From the NCBI GenBank assembly GCA_013425425.1, contig JACCLJ010000018.1:1-6048 (forward strand): a stretch of 6,048 nucleotides of DNA, given 5' to 3'. Position numbers and translations under genes: made by a program. Source of the stretch: Microcaldota archaeon (GTDB taxonomy: Archaea > Micrarchaeota > Micrarchaeia > Anstonellales > Bilamarchaeaceae). Positions 1 through 5,820 of the stretch are shown in pieces. Numbering within the stretch: the stretch's first letter is position 1; every line of letters starts with the position of its first letter. Under the pieces are notes generated by a model. The model was not told the origin of the DNA. It did no database searches and saw only the letters and a program-made list of their open reading frames with translations.

Positions 1-1343
1 GATTCGATGTCACCTGGAGCGACACGAACAACCTCACTGGCAACACCGCACGCAACAATACCGTGGTCGGCTATTACCTGGAATCAAGCACGGGCAACAG
101 TTTTGCAAACAATACCGCAAACAAAAGCGTGGACGGCTTCCGCCTCTTAACTTCGGACGGCAATATGTTCTATGGCAACACTGCATTCAACCTCTCCTTT
201 GCCGGTTTCCGCGTGGACACCGGCCACGGAAACAACATCTCAGGAAACGAAGTCTACAATGCCGCCGCAAGCGGCTTCGACGTCGAGTTCAGCGAGAACA
301 ACACGTTCGCAGGCAACGATGCGCATGACAATGGCGGGACCGGGTTCTACATGATGGTCAGCATCACGAACAATTTAACGTCCAATAATATTTCGAGAAA
401 CATATACGGAATCGTGATGGACAACTCGTCGCAGAGGAACCGCATAAGCAACAACAGCGTATCCGGCGGCACTTATGGCATTTATCTCGAATCCAGCAAT
501 AACATGACCATTGCGGGCAACGACATGCGCAACAATTCCGCAGAGGGGCTGACCGTTTCAAACTCATCCAACAATACGATAACCGGCAACAGCGTAACGC
601 ACAATTCAATCCGCGGCATTTTCATGGCAAGCGACAGCGGCTCGAATTCGCTCGCATCGAATTATGTCTGCTTCAACGACAACATGGACATAAACGACTC
701 CGGCCCGGCAAATGCCGGCCAGCTCGACACGTGCGATTATTGGAATTCGTGGAGCGAGAATGGCCATGACGGATGCACTTACCGGTGCAGTGACGTGTGG
801 CATTACTTCTACGGAGATGTGAACGGCTCGCTGCTGCTTGCACCGAATAGCGCGGAGGTATTCCATTCGTGGCTCTGGAACGGGCAGAAAGGAAAGGTTT
901 ACGCCCTTAACGGAGATGCGAACGTGCAATGGGCGAACGTTACGGCACTCGGAAGAAACGTGAGCGGCGGCCAGTCAGCAAATGACTTTGCCGAGCTCGA
1001 CTCGCTGCTTGGATACGCCGCAGAACCGGACAACGTGAATATCACCTACAGCACGGACGGCAGCAACCCGAAGGAAATCCGGAACATGACACTGCACAAG
1101 CGCCCCGTCCCATACGTGCCGCAGGCCAATTCCACCCCGTTCAACAGCACGTTCAAGAGCGGCATAGTCTGGGATGCCTCGCAGGGCGGTCCGCAGTTCA
1201 ATACGACACTCAACCAGGATGTTGCATTCGTCACTGAGATAAACGCGAGCGCGCCGTACGATTACGAGATGCGGGTGCCGGCAAACCTCTCAACATACAA
1301 AGGCGCAAGCGGTGTTGTCGATTTCTGGATGGAACTGGAATAG
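1..1343 (+). CDS. Secreted/surface beta-helix (NosD-like repeat) protein, 5' end cut by the window
   Basis: The frame is open from base 3 to the TAG at 1341-1343, so the GTG at 63 is internal and the true start and any signal peptide lie off the left edge. The visible 446 residues have two parts. Bases 27 to about 704 encode nine or ten imperfect 22-24 residue repeats of the type NNTxxGNxxxxNxxxGIxL, the pattern of right-handed parallel beta-helices (NosD/pectin-lyase-like fold). Next come a junction with four cysteines (codons at 669, 732, 774 and 786) and a 180-odd residue C-terminal module of apparent beta character. About 25 N-X-S/T sequons are spread through both parts, which fits an exported, N-glycosylated archaeal protein. 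No membrane anchor or sorting signal is visible at the C-terminus (VDFWMELE). Such proteins are usually surface-bound or extracellular and may bind or cleave polysaccharide. No catalytic residues can be assigned, so the function is unknown. The fold is confident; the role is not. Confidence 0.85.
   Translation, partial: FDVTWSDTNNLTGNTARNNTVVGYYLESSTGNSFANNTANKSVDGFRLLTSDGNMFYGNTAFNLSFAGFRVDTGHGNNISGNEVYNAAASGFDVEFSENNTFAGNDAHDNGGTGFYMMVSITNNLTSNNISRNIYGIVMDNSSQRNRISNNSVSGGTYGIYLESSNNMTIAGNDMRNNSAEGLTVSNSSNNTITGNSVTHNSIRGIFMASDSGSNSLASNYVCFNDNMDINDSGPANAGQLDTCDYWNSWSENGHDGCTYRCSDVWHYFYGDVNGSLLLAPNSAEVFHSWLWNGQKGKVYALNGDANVQWANVTALGRNVSGGQSANDFAELDSLLGYAAEPDNVNITYSTDGSNPKEIRNMTLHKRPVPYVPQANSTPFNSTFKSGIVWDASQGGPQFNTTLNQDVAFVTEINASAPYDYEMRVPANLSTYKGASGVVDFWMELE
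27..704 (+). repeat. Tandem beta-helix repeats inside the surface protein
   Basis: Nine or ten protein-level repeats of 22-24 residues follow each other without a break. Each has an Asn-Asn or Gly-Asn turn, a T/S-x-x-x-N strand, another Asn, then a G-F/I/Y strand, for example NNTITGNSVTHNSIRGIFM at about 570-628. They are degenerate at the DNA level, so they are old structural rungs rather than recent duplications. The last unit (around 640-704) loses the pattern and carries the first cysteine, which probably caps the helix. Confidence 0.75.
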
Positions 1344-1375
1344 CAGTGTTTATCCTGCAAAAATCAAGGGTTTCG

Positions 1376-1428
1376 TGTGAAAACATAACGTATTTAAATA
1401 TCCTCACGCATAAATAATGTGTAAAACA
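1376..1428 (+). repeat. Direct repeat flanking the Lrp-gene TATA box, possible operator
   Basis: TGTGAAAACA (1376-1385) and TGTGTAAAACA (1418-1428) are near-identical direct repeats 42 bases apart start to start, about four helical turns. One copy ends five bases before the TATA-like run and the other overlaps the predicted transcript start. This arrangement would suit autoregulation by the Lrp-type protein encoded just downstream, a common behaviour in that family. The motif is short and AT-rich, so chance is possible. Confidence 0.3.
1391..1400 (+). promoter_or_regulatory. Archaeal TATA box of the Lrp-family gene
   Basis: The run TATTTAAATA matches an archaeal TATA box. It predicts transcription from about 1420-1422, giving a leader of about 26 bases before the ATG at 1448. 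The leader holds a purine-rich ribosome site. No hairpin or long T-run is seen between the preceding stop (1343) and this box, so readthrough from the surface-protein gene is not excluded. Confidence 0.65.
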
Positions 1429-1436
1429 ACAGGAAA

Positions 1437-1445
1437 GGGGTGGGG
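1437..1445 (+). promoter_or_regulatory. Ribosome binding site of the Lrp-family gene
   Basis: GGGGTGGGG lies a few bases before the ATG at 1448. Its GGGGTG part resembles the archaeal GGAGGTGA consensus at suitable spacing, and this supports the chosen start. Confidence 0.55.
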
Positions 1446-1447
1446 AT

Positions 1448-1906
1448 ATGGAAAAAGTAGATGAAACCGACAGGAAAATTCTTCATTATCTGAATGAGAA
1501 TGCGAAGATGCCGAGCAAGGAGCTTGCGCGCATCCTCAAGATACATCCAAACACGCTCCTGCAGAGGATAAAAAAGCTGGAGAAGAACAAGGTAATCAAG
1601 AAGTACAAGTCCGTCATCAATTACGAGAAAACCGGCATAGAGATGATGGCGCTCATATTCATAAAAGTCAGGATGAAGCCGGACTGGGAAAAAACACTGA
1701 GACCGCTCGCGAACATACCGCAGATAAACTCATTCCTCCTGATAACGGGCACCGCCGATGCGGTCATAACCGTGAGGGTAAAAAACAAGGACGATCTGAC
1801 GATGGTCGTAAGGGAGATACAGAAAAACGAGGTCGTTTCAAAGACGATGACTTACCTTGTTCTCGACCACTACAAGCTGCCTGAGGATTACAATCCCTTC
1901 CAGTAA
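1448..1906 (+). CDS. Lrp/AsnC-family transcriptional regulator
   Basis: This 152-residue protein is of usual length for the family. Residues 1-55 form the winged helix-turn-helix: the opening VDETDRKILHYLNENAK is the classic first helix of Lrp/AsnC proteins, and HPNTLLQRIKKLEKNKVIK spans the recognition helix and wing. Residues 65-145 form the RAM ligand-binding and oligomerisation domain, with alternating strands (ALIFIKVRM, INSFLLITG, AVITVRV) and the GTADAV turn at 101-106, the position of the family's G-x-x-D turn. Homologues form dimers to octamers and sense amino acids or similar small ligands; the ligand here cannot be read. The start is supported by a ribosome site and TATA box. The gene stands alone and converges on the methyltransferase gene, with five bases between stops. 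Possible targets are its own promoter (flanking direct repeats) and unknown genes elsewhere. Confidence 0.92.
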   Translation: MEKVDETDRKILHYLNENAKMPSKELARILKIHPNTLLQRIKKLEKNKVIKKYKSVINYEKTGIEMMALIFIKVRMKPDWEKTLRPLANIPQINSFLLITGTADAVITVRVKNKDDLTMVVREIQKNEVVSKTMTYLVLDHYKLPEDYNPFQ

Positions 1907-1911
1907 ATTGG

Positions 1912-3108
1912 CTAAAGGCCGAAAGAGTCAAGGCCGGCCATGCCGCCCCCTCCTGGTTTTGAAACCGGGGGCTTCTGGAGTATCGTTATCGTCATCTCGT
2001 GGTCGCGGTATAGCGTGTCTATGCGCTCGGTTGACCTCGCGACCATGTCGTACGGCCTTCCTTCCGAATCCTTGAATTTCGATATTATATCCGCTTTTCT
2101 CGGAAGCGGGGTGGCTATCGACTCTATGAATTTGAGCACTGGCAGGAATTGGTGCGATGAATGGGTTCTGGCCCTCCACGCGAATTCTTCCAGAATGATG
2201 ACCCGTCCGCCGGGAGCGAGGGCCCAGTCGATGGTGCTGGCGAGCTGCTCCTTGTCCTGCGGGCTTACTATATGAAACGTCTGGGAAACGAGTATCGTGC
2301 CGATTTTTTCTTTTAAACGGCTGTGCCTCTGCTGAAGGCTCCTGAATGAATGATTCATATATGAAATGCGCAGTCTTTCGTTACTGTCCAAAATCGGCGG
2401 AACGATGAGGCTCAGTTCTTCCGTTTCTTTGTGCAGTTCCCTATCGAATTCAGTGGTCATGCGCTGCTTCGACCGGTCAAGCATTTTTTCCGATAGATCA
2501 TTGACATAGACCGGACATATGTTAGATGGCTGTTCTTCCGGAGTTATGAACTCGATTGACCTGCCTTCGGTTATAAGCTGCCTGTTAAGCTCCAGAAGCA
2601 GATACTTGATGGGAACGCCGGTTCCGGCGCTCATGTCCAGGATTGGGAACCTGAAATGATGCACGCTTATTTCCTTTGTTATGAGCCGTTTTATGGCGGG
2701 ATAGTGGCCCGTATCCTCCATATGGAGGTCGTATTTTTCTGAGAAAACATTGTATACGTGCTTAAACACCAGTTCCTGGTCCTCGTAGCTCAGCCTGTCA
2801 AAAAAAGCCCTGATTGACGCCCTTTGCTCGTCGACGCTTCTTAGGCGCCTGCCAAGCCCCGTCAGCAATGCATTGAGCTGCACCCCAACCAAAAGAGGAG
2901 CGTCGGCCGCCTTGTCTGGTTCGGGCTTCGCCCTGCCCAGTTCCCTTCTCCTTCTCCTCCCAACCCTCCCCGCGGCTTCCCTTGCCTCCGGCGGTAGGGT
3001 AAGAGGTCCGGCAGGGGTTCTCCTGTCGCCCTCCTTTTTCTTTGCATCGGCTTCTCTACTGCTGACGCTTGCGCCGTTACCATTACCCATTTTATTCCCC
3101 ACTCCCAT
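1912..3108 (-). CDS. Class I SAM-dependent methyltransferase with disordered Arg-rich head and Gly-rich tail
   Basis: This 398-residue protein contains a Rossmann-type methyltransferase core at about residues 100-378. FPILDMSAGTGV (154-165) is motif I, which binds SAM. VNDLSEKML (202-210) holds the acidic residue D204 that should contact the ribose. LVSQTFHIVSP (273-283) fits motif IV, and APGGRVIILEEF (298-309) is the post-motif strand typical of UbiE/Methyltransf-type enzymes. The stretch EKYDLHMEDTGHY (124-136) before motif I resembles the usual substrate-side lead-in. The substrate is unknown. Residues 1-75 look disordered: a Gly/Asn start, a charged stretch and R51-R55. The last 15 residues are Gly-rich (KPGGGGMAGLDSFGL). 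Start choice is uncertain: ATG 3108 sits at the predicted transcript start and would be leaderless, while the in-frame ATG at 3090 (392 residues) has a purine-rich GGAGTGGGG before it. The gene has its own TATA box and no co-directional partner downstream. Confidence 0.82.
   Translation of the reverse strand: MGVGNKMGNGNGASVSSREADAKKKEGDRRTPAGPLTLPPEAREAAGRVGRRRRRELGRAKPEPDKAADAPLLVGVQLNALLTGLGRRLRSVDEQRASIRAFFDRLSYEDQELVFKHVYNVFSEKYDLHMEDTGHYPAIKRLITKEISVHHFRFPILDMSAGTGVPIKYLLLELNRQLITEGRSIEFITPEEQPSNICPVYVNDLSEKMLDRSKQRMTTEFDRELHKETEELSLIVPPILDSNERLRISYMNHSFRSLQQRHSRLKEKIGTILVSQTFHIVSPQDKEQLASTIDWALAPGGRVIILEEFAWRARTHSSHQFLPVLKFIESIATPLPRKADIISKFKDSEGRPYDMVARSTERIDTLYRDHEMTITILQKPPVSKPGGGGMAGLDSFGL
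2931..2971 (-). other. G-run tract within the methyltransferase gene
   Basis: Read on the minus (coding) strand, this stretch has six runs of three or four G (GGGG-A-GGG-TT-GGG, a 13-base AG-rich spacer, then GGG-AACT-GGG-CA-GGG). It encodes the Arg-rich segment around residues 48-62. It could fold as a G-quadruplex in DNA or mRNA, but the long middle spacer breaks the strict four-run pattern. It may simply reflect AGG/AGA arginine codons. Confidence 0.3.
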
Positions 3109-3130
3109 CAGTATTATTATGCTTCGAAAG

Positions 3131-3140
3131 ATTTATAAAA
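3131..3140 (-). promoter_or_regulatory. TATA box of the methyltransferase gene
   Basis: On the minus strand the run reads TTTTATAAAT, a good archaeal TATA box. It predicts transcription from about 3109, essentially at the ATG at 3108 and about 19 bases before the alternative ATG at 3090. Confidence 0.65.
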
Positions 3141-3176
3141 GACACTAACCCACACGTATGACCATTCTATTCGCAT

Positions 3177-3198
3177 AAAGAAAAAATAAAGGAAAGAA
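3177..3198 (-). terminator. Poly-T terminator after the small membrane protein gene
   Basis: Directly after the TAA at 3199-3201 the minus strand is T-rich (TTCTTTCC, then T-runs including six T at 3186-3181). Runs of T without a hairpin are the usual intrinsic terminator of archaeal RNA polymerase. It would separate this transcript from the methyltransferase promoter at 3131-3140. Confidence 0.6.
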
Positions 3199-3588
3199 TT
3201 AGTCCGGCTTGGCCAAAGAGTATATCGCTTTCAATGCAACAATGAGTGCTGCAGGTGCGACGAATACGCCGATGGCGCTGAAAATCCCGGAAAGCCATAT
3301 GGCTACCGTGGCTCCTACCTGTGGAACCAGCGCAAGGCTGGTGTTCAGGGGCACCAGGACATTCGGGATTGCAAGCAGGGCGATAGCTGCGATAAGGAAG
3401 GTGTTGACCTCCTTCTCGGTTACGTTCAGGAACCCCACTACAAGGCCCAGAATTGCGAGCACTGCCATCAGGTATGCGCTTGCGATTCCGAGTTGGCTGG
3501 AGAAGAGCCCTATTACGAGGGCGAGAATTACGCCCAGGAGGAATGCCCATTCCCCGTATTTTCCAGTATTAGATGCCTTAGCGGCCAT
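3199..3588 (-). CDS. Small membrane protein with about four helices, function unknown
   Basis: The protein has 129 residues. A short polar N-terminus (MAAKASNTGKYGE) is followed by hydrophobic segments at about 15-32, 35-54, 62-80 and 92-120, the last long enough for a helix plus a re-entrant or amphipathic part. The loop between the second and third segments carries NVTEKEVN (55-62), the only clearly polar, charged stretch and probably a family signature. The body is rich in Ala, Leu, Ile, Val and Gly and has no cysteine or histidine, so a metal or redox site is unlikely. The start is well supported: AGGTGAT lies five bases before the ATG, with a TATA box about 60 bases upstream. A poly-T terminator follows the stop, so it is probably its own transcription unit and may be well expressed. 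It recalls short uncharacterised membrane proteins of small archaeal genomes, but I cannot assign a function. Confidence 0.8.
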   Translation of the reverse strand: MAAKASNTGKYGEWAFLLGVILALVIGLFSSQLGIASAYLMAVLAILGLVVGFLNVTEKEVNTFLIAAIALLAIPNVLVPLNTSLALVPQVGATVAIWLSGIFSAIGVFVAPAALIVALKAIYSLAKPD

Positions 3589-3593
3589 TTCAA

Positions 3594-3600
3594 ATCACCT
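3594..3600 (-). promoter_or_regulatory. Ribosome binding site of the small membrane protein gene
   Basis: AGGTGAT on the minus strand lies five bases before the ATG at 3588. It is a near-perfect match to the archaeal 16S anti-Shine-Dalgarno complement and the strongest such site in the leftward genes. Confidence 0.75.
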
Positions 3601-3642
3601 CAATAATATTAACTGGTTTTAACGTAAGAAGGGAAAGCAACG

Positions 3643-3650
3643 TTTATAAA
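3643..3650 (-). promoter_or_regulatory. TATA box of the small membrane protein gene
   Basis: The minus strand reads TTTATAAA, a consensus archaeal TATA box. It predicts a transcript start near 3620 and a leader of about 30 bases that contains the AGGTGAT ribosome site. It lies only 37 bases beyond the stop of the upstream prenyltransferase gene. Confidence 0.7.
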
Positions 3651-3687
3651 GATAGCGTAGGCGGGTTCGACAAATGTTTAAGTTACG

Positions 3688-4545
3688 TCACATAGCCAGG
3701 GACGCGTAAAGGATGGCGAGCATGCCGATGGCGAACAGGATTAGCGAGGCGTTCCCCGCAATCTTATATGTGCGCTGCAACGGGCTGAACAGAAGCGCCG
3801 CCACCATCCCGAGCAGGATGCCGTCCGCTGCGGCTATCAATAGAATAGAATATATGTTGGGGGATAGGCCGAGATAAAACGGTGCGAAGCTGAGCGGGAT
3901 GAAGAGAATGTAAAGCACGGATGCTATGAGTATGGATTGCTTCTCGCCTATTATGACCGGCAGCGTTTTTGAACGCCTCGCTTTTATATCGCCTTCCAAG
4001 TCCTGCACGGATTTGATTATCTCTCTCGCGACTCCGGCCACGAATGCGAGGAGGGCGAGGATAATGGGAATTGGAAGAAGCCAGGGGTAGACGACGAGAT
4101 TGCCGAATATGAATGGTATCGCCATGCTCAGGCCGATGTAGATGTTGCCTATGAGAGGCAGGTCTTTCAGCTTCCAGTTGTAGAGGATTGCGAGAAGGTT
4201 GAATGCTATGGCGATTGCGAAAACGGCCGTATTGATGAAATAGGCGAGCATTGTCGAAAGTGCGAATGCGAAAAACGAGAAATAAAGCGCGAACTGCGGC
4301 GAAATCGTGCCTGTCACGAGCGGTCTTTTTTTATTGTTGATCTTGTCCGTTCCGATATCGAGATAGTCGTTCAGCGAGAACGAGGCCATTTCGCTGAATA
4401 CCGGAACGAGAAGCGAGAGCAGGATTGCCGCCGTAAGCAGGGGGAATGAGCCGATAACGACCGTTTCGCCTATCAGGACGGCGAATGCAAGCATGACCGC
4501 ATGCTCGAATCTCGTCAGCTTCAGGAACTCAGTTATGAACGCCAT
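3688..4545 (-). CDS. UbiA-family prenyltransferase, probable (S)-2,3-di-O-geranylgeranylglyceryl phosphate synthase
   Basis: This 285-residue polytopic membrane enzyme has about eight or nine helices. Both Asp-rich Mg-diphosphate motifs are present: NDYLDIGTD (59-67), followed by NKKRPLV (71-77), and QDLEGDIKARR (181-191). YNWKLKD (122-128) is the conserved loop after the fourth helix. The EGD form of the second motif and the 280-odd residue length fit archaeal DGGGP synthase, which transfers a second geranylgeranyl group to geranylgeranylglyceryl phosphate at the membrane in ether-lipid synthesis. Other UbiA enzymes (chlorophyll or quinone type) share the motifs, so the substrate is inferred. 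An in-frame TAA eight codons upstream with no other ATG, GTG or TTG between fixes the ATG at 4545. There is no ribosome site; a TATA-like element about 25 bases upstream implies a leaderless mRNA. Its presence suggests the cell makes at least this step of its own lipids. Confidence 0.88.
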   Translation of the reverse strand: MAFITEFLKLTRFEHAVMLAFAVLIGETVVIGSFPLLTAAILLSLLVPVFSEMASFSLNDYLDIGTDKINNKKRPLVTGTISPQFALYFSFFAFALSTMLAYFINTAVFAIAIAFNLLAILYNWKLKDLPLIGNIYIGLSMAIPFIFGNLVVYPWLLPIPIILALLAFVAGVAREIIKSVQDLEGDIKARRSKTLPVIIGEKQSILIASVLYILFIPLSFAPFYLGLSPNIYSILLIAAADGILLGMVAALLFSPLQRTYKIAGNASLILFAIGMLAILYASLAM

Positions 4546-4565
4546 GCGATGATTTCGTGAGACAG

Positions 4566-4575
4566 ATTAAAAATT
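4566..4575. promoter_or_regulatory. Shared TATA-like element between the divergent prenyltransferase and sufS genes
   Basis: ATTAAAAATT is the only AT-rich core in the 51-base gap that is correctly spaced for a TATA box. Its centre is about 25-26 bases from the A of the leftward ATG (4545) and about 26-27 bases from the A of the rightward ATG (4597). It reads as a TATA-like box on both strands, and each predicted transcript start falls at the start codon. Neither gene has a recognisable ribosome site, which supports leaderless messages from one two-way promoter. Confidence 0.5.
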
Positions 4576-4596
4576 GTTGCGTCCCCTATTTTAGCG

Positions 4597-5820
4597 ATGA
4601 TAGACGTAGAAAAGATAAGGAAGGATTTTCCGATTCTTGAAAGGAAAATCAGGGGCAAAAAACTCGTATATCTCGATTCCACCGCCACTTCCCAGAGGCC
4701 GAGGCAGGTGATGGAAGCCGTGCGCAGGTTCGAGGAGACGAAGAATGCGAATGTCGCGAGAAGCATCCATACGCTGGCTGAAGAAGCTACTGCCGAATAT
4801 GAGAGTGCGAGGGACAAAACAGCAAAGTTCGTAAATGCTGCAGAAAGCAGGGAGATAATATTCACAAAGAACACGACGGAATCGCTCAATCTCATCATGA
4901 GGGGCTGGGGCGAGAAGTTCATAAAACCGGGCGACAGGATAGTCACCACGATAATGGAGCACCACAGCAACTTCGTGCCGTGGCAGCATCTTGCGAAAAG
5001 CAGGGGAGCGAAATTCGAGGTAATTGATATAGATGAAGATGGGAAGCTGAAGGAGGACGAGCTCGACAAGGTAAGGGGAGCGAAGATTTTTGCGTTTACT
5101 GCGGCATCGAACGTCCTCGGGACGATAAACGATGCGAAACGATTATGCAAAATAGCGCGGGATGGGGGAGCGGTAAGCGTTGTTGACGGTGCGCAATCCG
5201 TTCCGGGCATGCCAACCGATGTGAAGGCGATGGGCTGCGATTTCCTCGCATTTTCGGGGCACAAGATGCTTGCTCCTTTCGGAATCGGGGTACTTTACGG
5301 AAGAAGAGAGCTGCTCGAGGCGATGGACCCGTTCCTCTACGGAAGCGAGATGATAAAAAAAGTAGACGTGAACAATGCGACATGGAACGTGTTGCCGCAT
5401 AAATTCGAGGCTGGCACGCCGCCGGTGGATGAAGCGGTAGGGCTCGGCGCCGCGATTGACTATCTTAACGGCATCGGCATGGAAAACATAAGAAAACACG
5501 AGGAAGGGCTTGCAAAAAGGCTTATTGAAAAGATAGGCGCAATGGAAGGCGTAAGGTTTTTCGGCCCGAGGAAAGCAAATGAGAGAACCGGGCTTCTCGC
5601 TTTCGAAGTGGAAGGCATCCATCCGCATGACGTTGCCGTTTTGCTTGACGAGGAAGGAATAGCTATAAGGACCGGCCACCACTGCGCGATGCCGCTTCAC
5701 ATGCGCCTGGGCATGCCAGGCGGGACGAACAGGGCGGGAACCTATATATATAATACTATAGACGAAATCGACCAACTCGCCGGATCTCTCGGGAAAATCA
5801 GGAAGATGCTCAAAAGGTGA
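4597..5820 (+). CDS. sufS: SufS-type cysteine desulfurase (PLP-dependent, class V aminotransferase fold)
   Basis: The enzyme takes sulfur from L-cysteine as a persulfide, leaving alanine, and supplies Fe-S cluster assembly and sulfur-modified tRNA or cofactors. At 407 residues it matches the group II (SufS/CsdA) length. Visible landmarks are YLDSTATSQRP (25-35), TTESLNL (93-99), EHHSNFVPWQ (121-130) with the His that stacks on PLP, SNVLGTI (171-177), VDGAQSVPGMP (196-206) with D197 and Q200 for the cofactor, and FSGHKMLAPFGIG (219-231) with Schiff-base lysine K223. RTGHHCAMPLH (358-368) holds catalytic C363, and NRAGTYIYNT (378-387) holds R379 for the substrate carboxylate. All key residues are intact. 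YLDSTAT replaces the more usual YLDNAAT. No SufB, SufC, SufD or SufU gene is visible, so the partner is unknown. The gene diverges from the prenyltransferase and is followed six bases later by rtcB. The start has no ribosome site and is probably leaderless. Confidence 0.95.
   Translation: MIDVEKIRKDFPILERKIRGKKLVYLDSTATSQRPRQVMEAVRRFEETKNANVARSIHTLAEEATAEYESARDKTAKFVNAAESREIIFTKNTTESLNLIMRGWGEKFIKPGDRIVTTIMEHHSNFVPWQHLAKSRGAKFEVIDIDEDGKLKEDELDKVRGAKIFAFTAASNVLGTINDAKRLCKIARDGGAVSVVDGAQSVPGMPTDVKAMGCDFLAFSGHKMLAPFGIGVLYGRRELLEAMDPFLYGSEMIKKVDVNNATWNVLPHKFEAGTPPVDEAVGLGAAIDYLNGIGMENIRKHEEGLAKRLIEKIGAMEGVRFFGPRKANERTGLLAFEVEGIHPHDVAVLLDEEGIAIRTGHHCAMPLHMRLGMPGGTNRAGTYIYNTIDEIDQLAGSLGKIRKMLKR
5815..5820 (+). 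promoter_or_regulatory. Ribosome binding site of rtcB, overlapping the sufS stop
   Basis: AGGTGA occupies the last six bases of sufS, and its TGA is the sufS stop codon. It lies six bases before the ATG at 5827. This fixes the rtcB start and points to translational coupling. Confidence 0.75.

Noticed and set aside
63..65. GTG as the start of the beta-helix protein
   Set aside because: The frame is open to base 3 and the upstream residues (DTNNLTGNTARNN) continue the same repeat pattern, so the protein begins outside the window.
27..704. CRISPR array or DNA-level tandem repeat
   Set aside because: The periodicity is at protein level only. The DNA units differ throughout and there are no identical repeats with unique spacers.
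1344..1390. Intrinsic terminator after the surface-protein gene
   Set aside because: There is only an isolated run of five A and a few short T-runs, with no hairpin and no T-run long enough to call.
2873..3148. Plus-strand open frame opposite the Arg-rich head of the methyltransferase
   Set aside because: Its Leu/Pro/Ser runs come from the complementary pyrimidine-rich strand, and it has no start signals.
3209..3622. Plus-strand open frame opposite the small membrane protein
   Set aside because: The minus-strand gene has a ribosome site, TATA box and terminator and a coherent membrane topology. The plus-strand frame has none of these.
4586..4594. CTATTTTAG as a TATA box for sufS
   Set aside because: It is only about 7 bases from the ATG at 4597, far too close for a TATA box serving this start.
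4533..5264. Long open frame on the minus strand opposite sufS
   Set aside because: It lies antisense to a gene with every catalytic residue intact, its translation is Ser/Phe-rich without domain motifs, and it has no promoter or ribosome site. It is a shadow of sufS.
5143..5775. Second open frame on the minus strand opposite sufS
   Set aside because: It is antisense to conserved sufS sequence and shows no recognisable motif, so it is a by-product of sufS codon usage.
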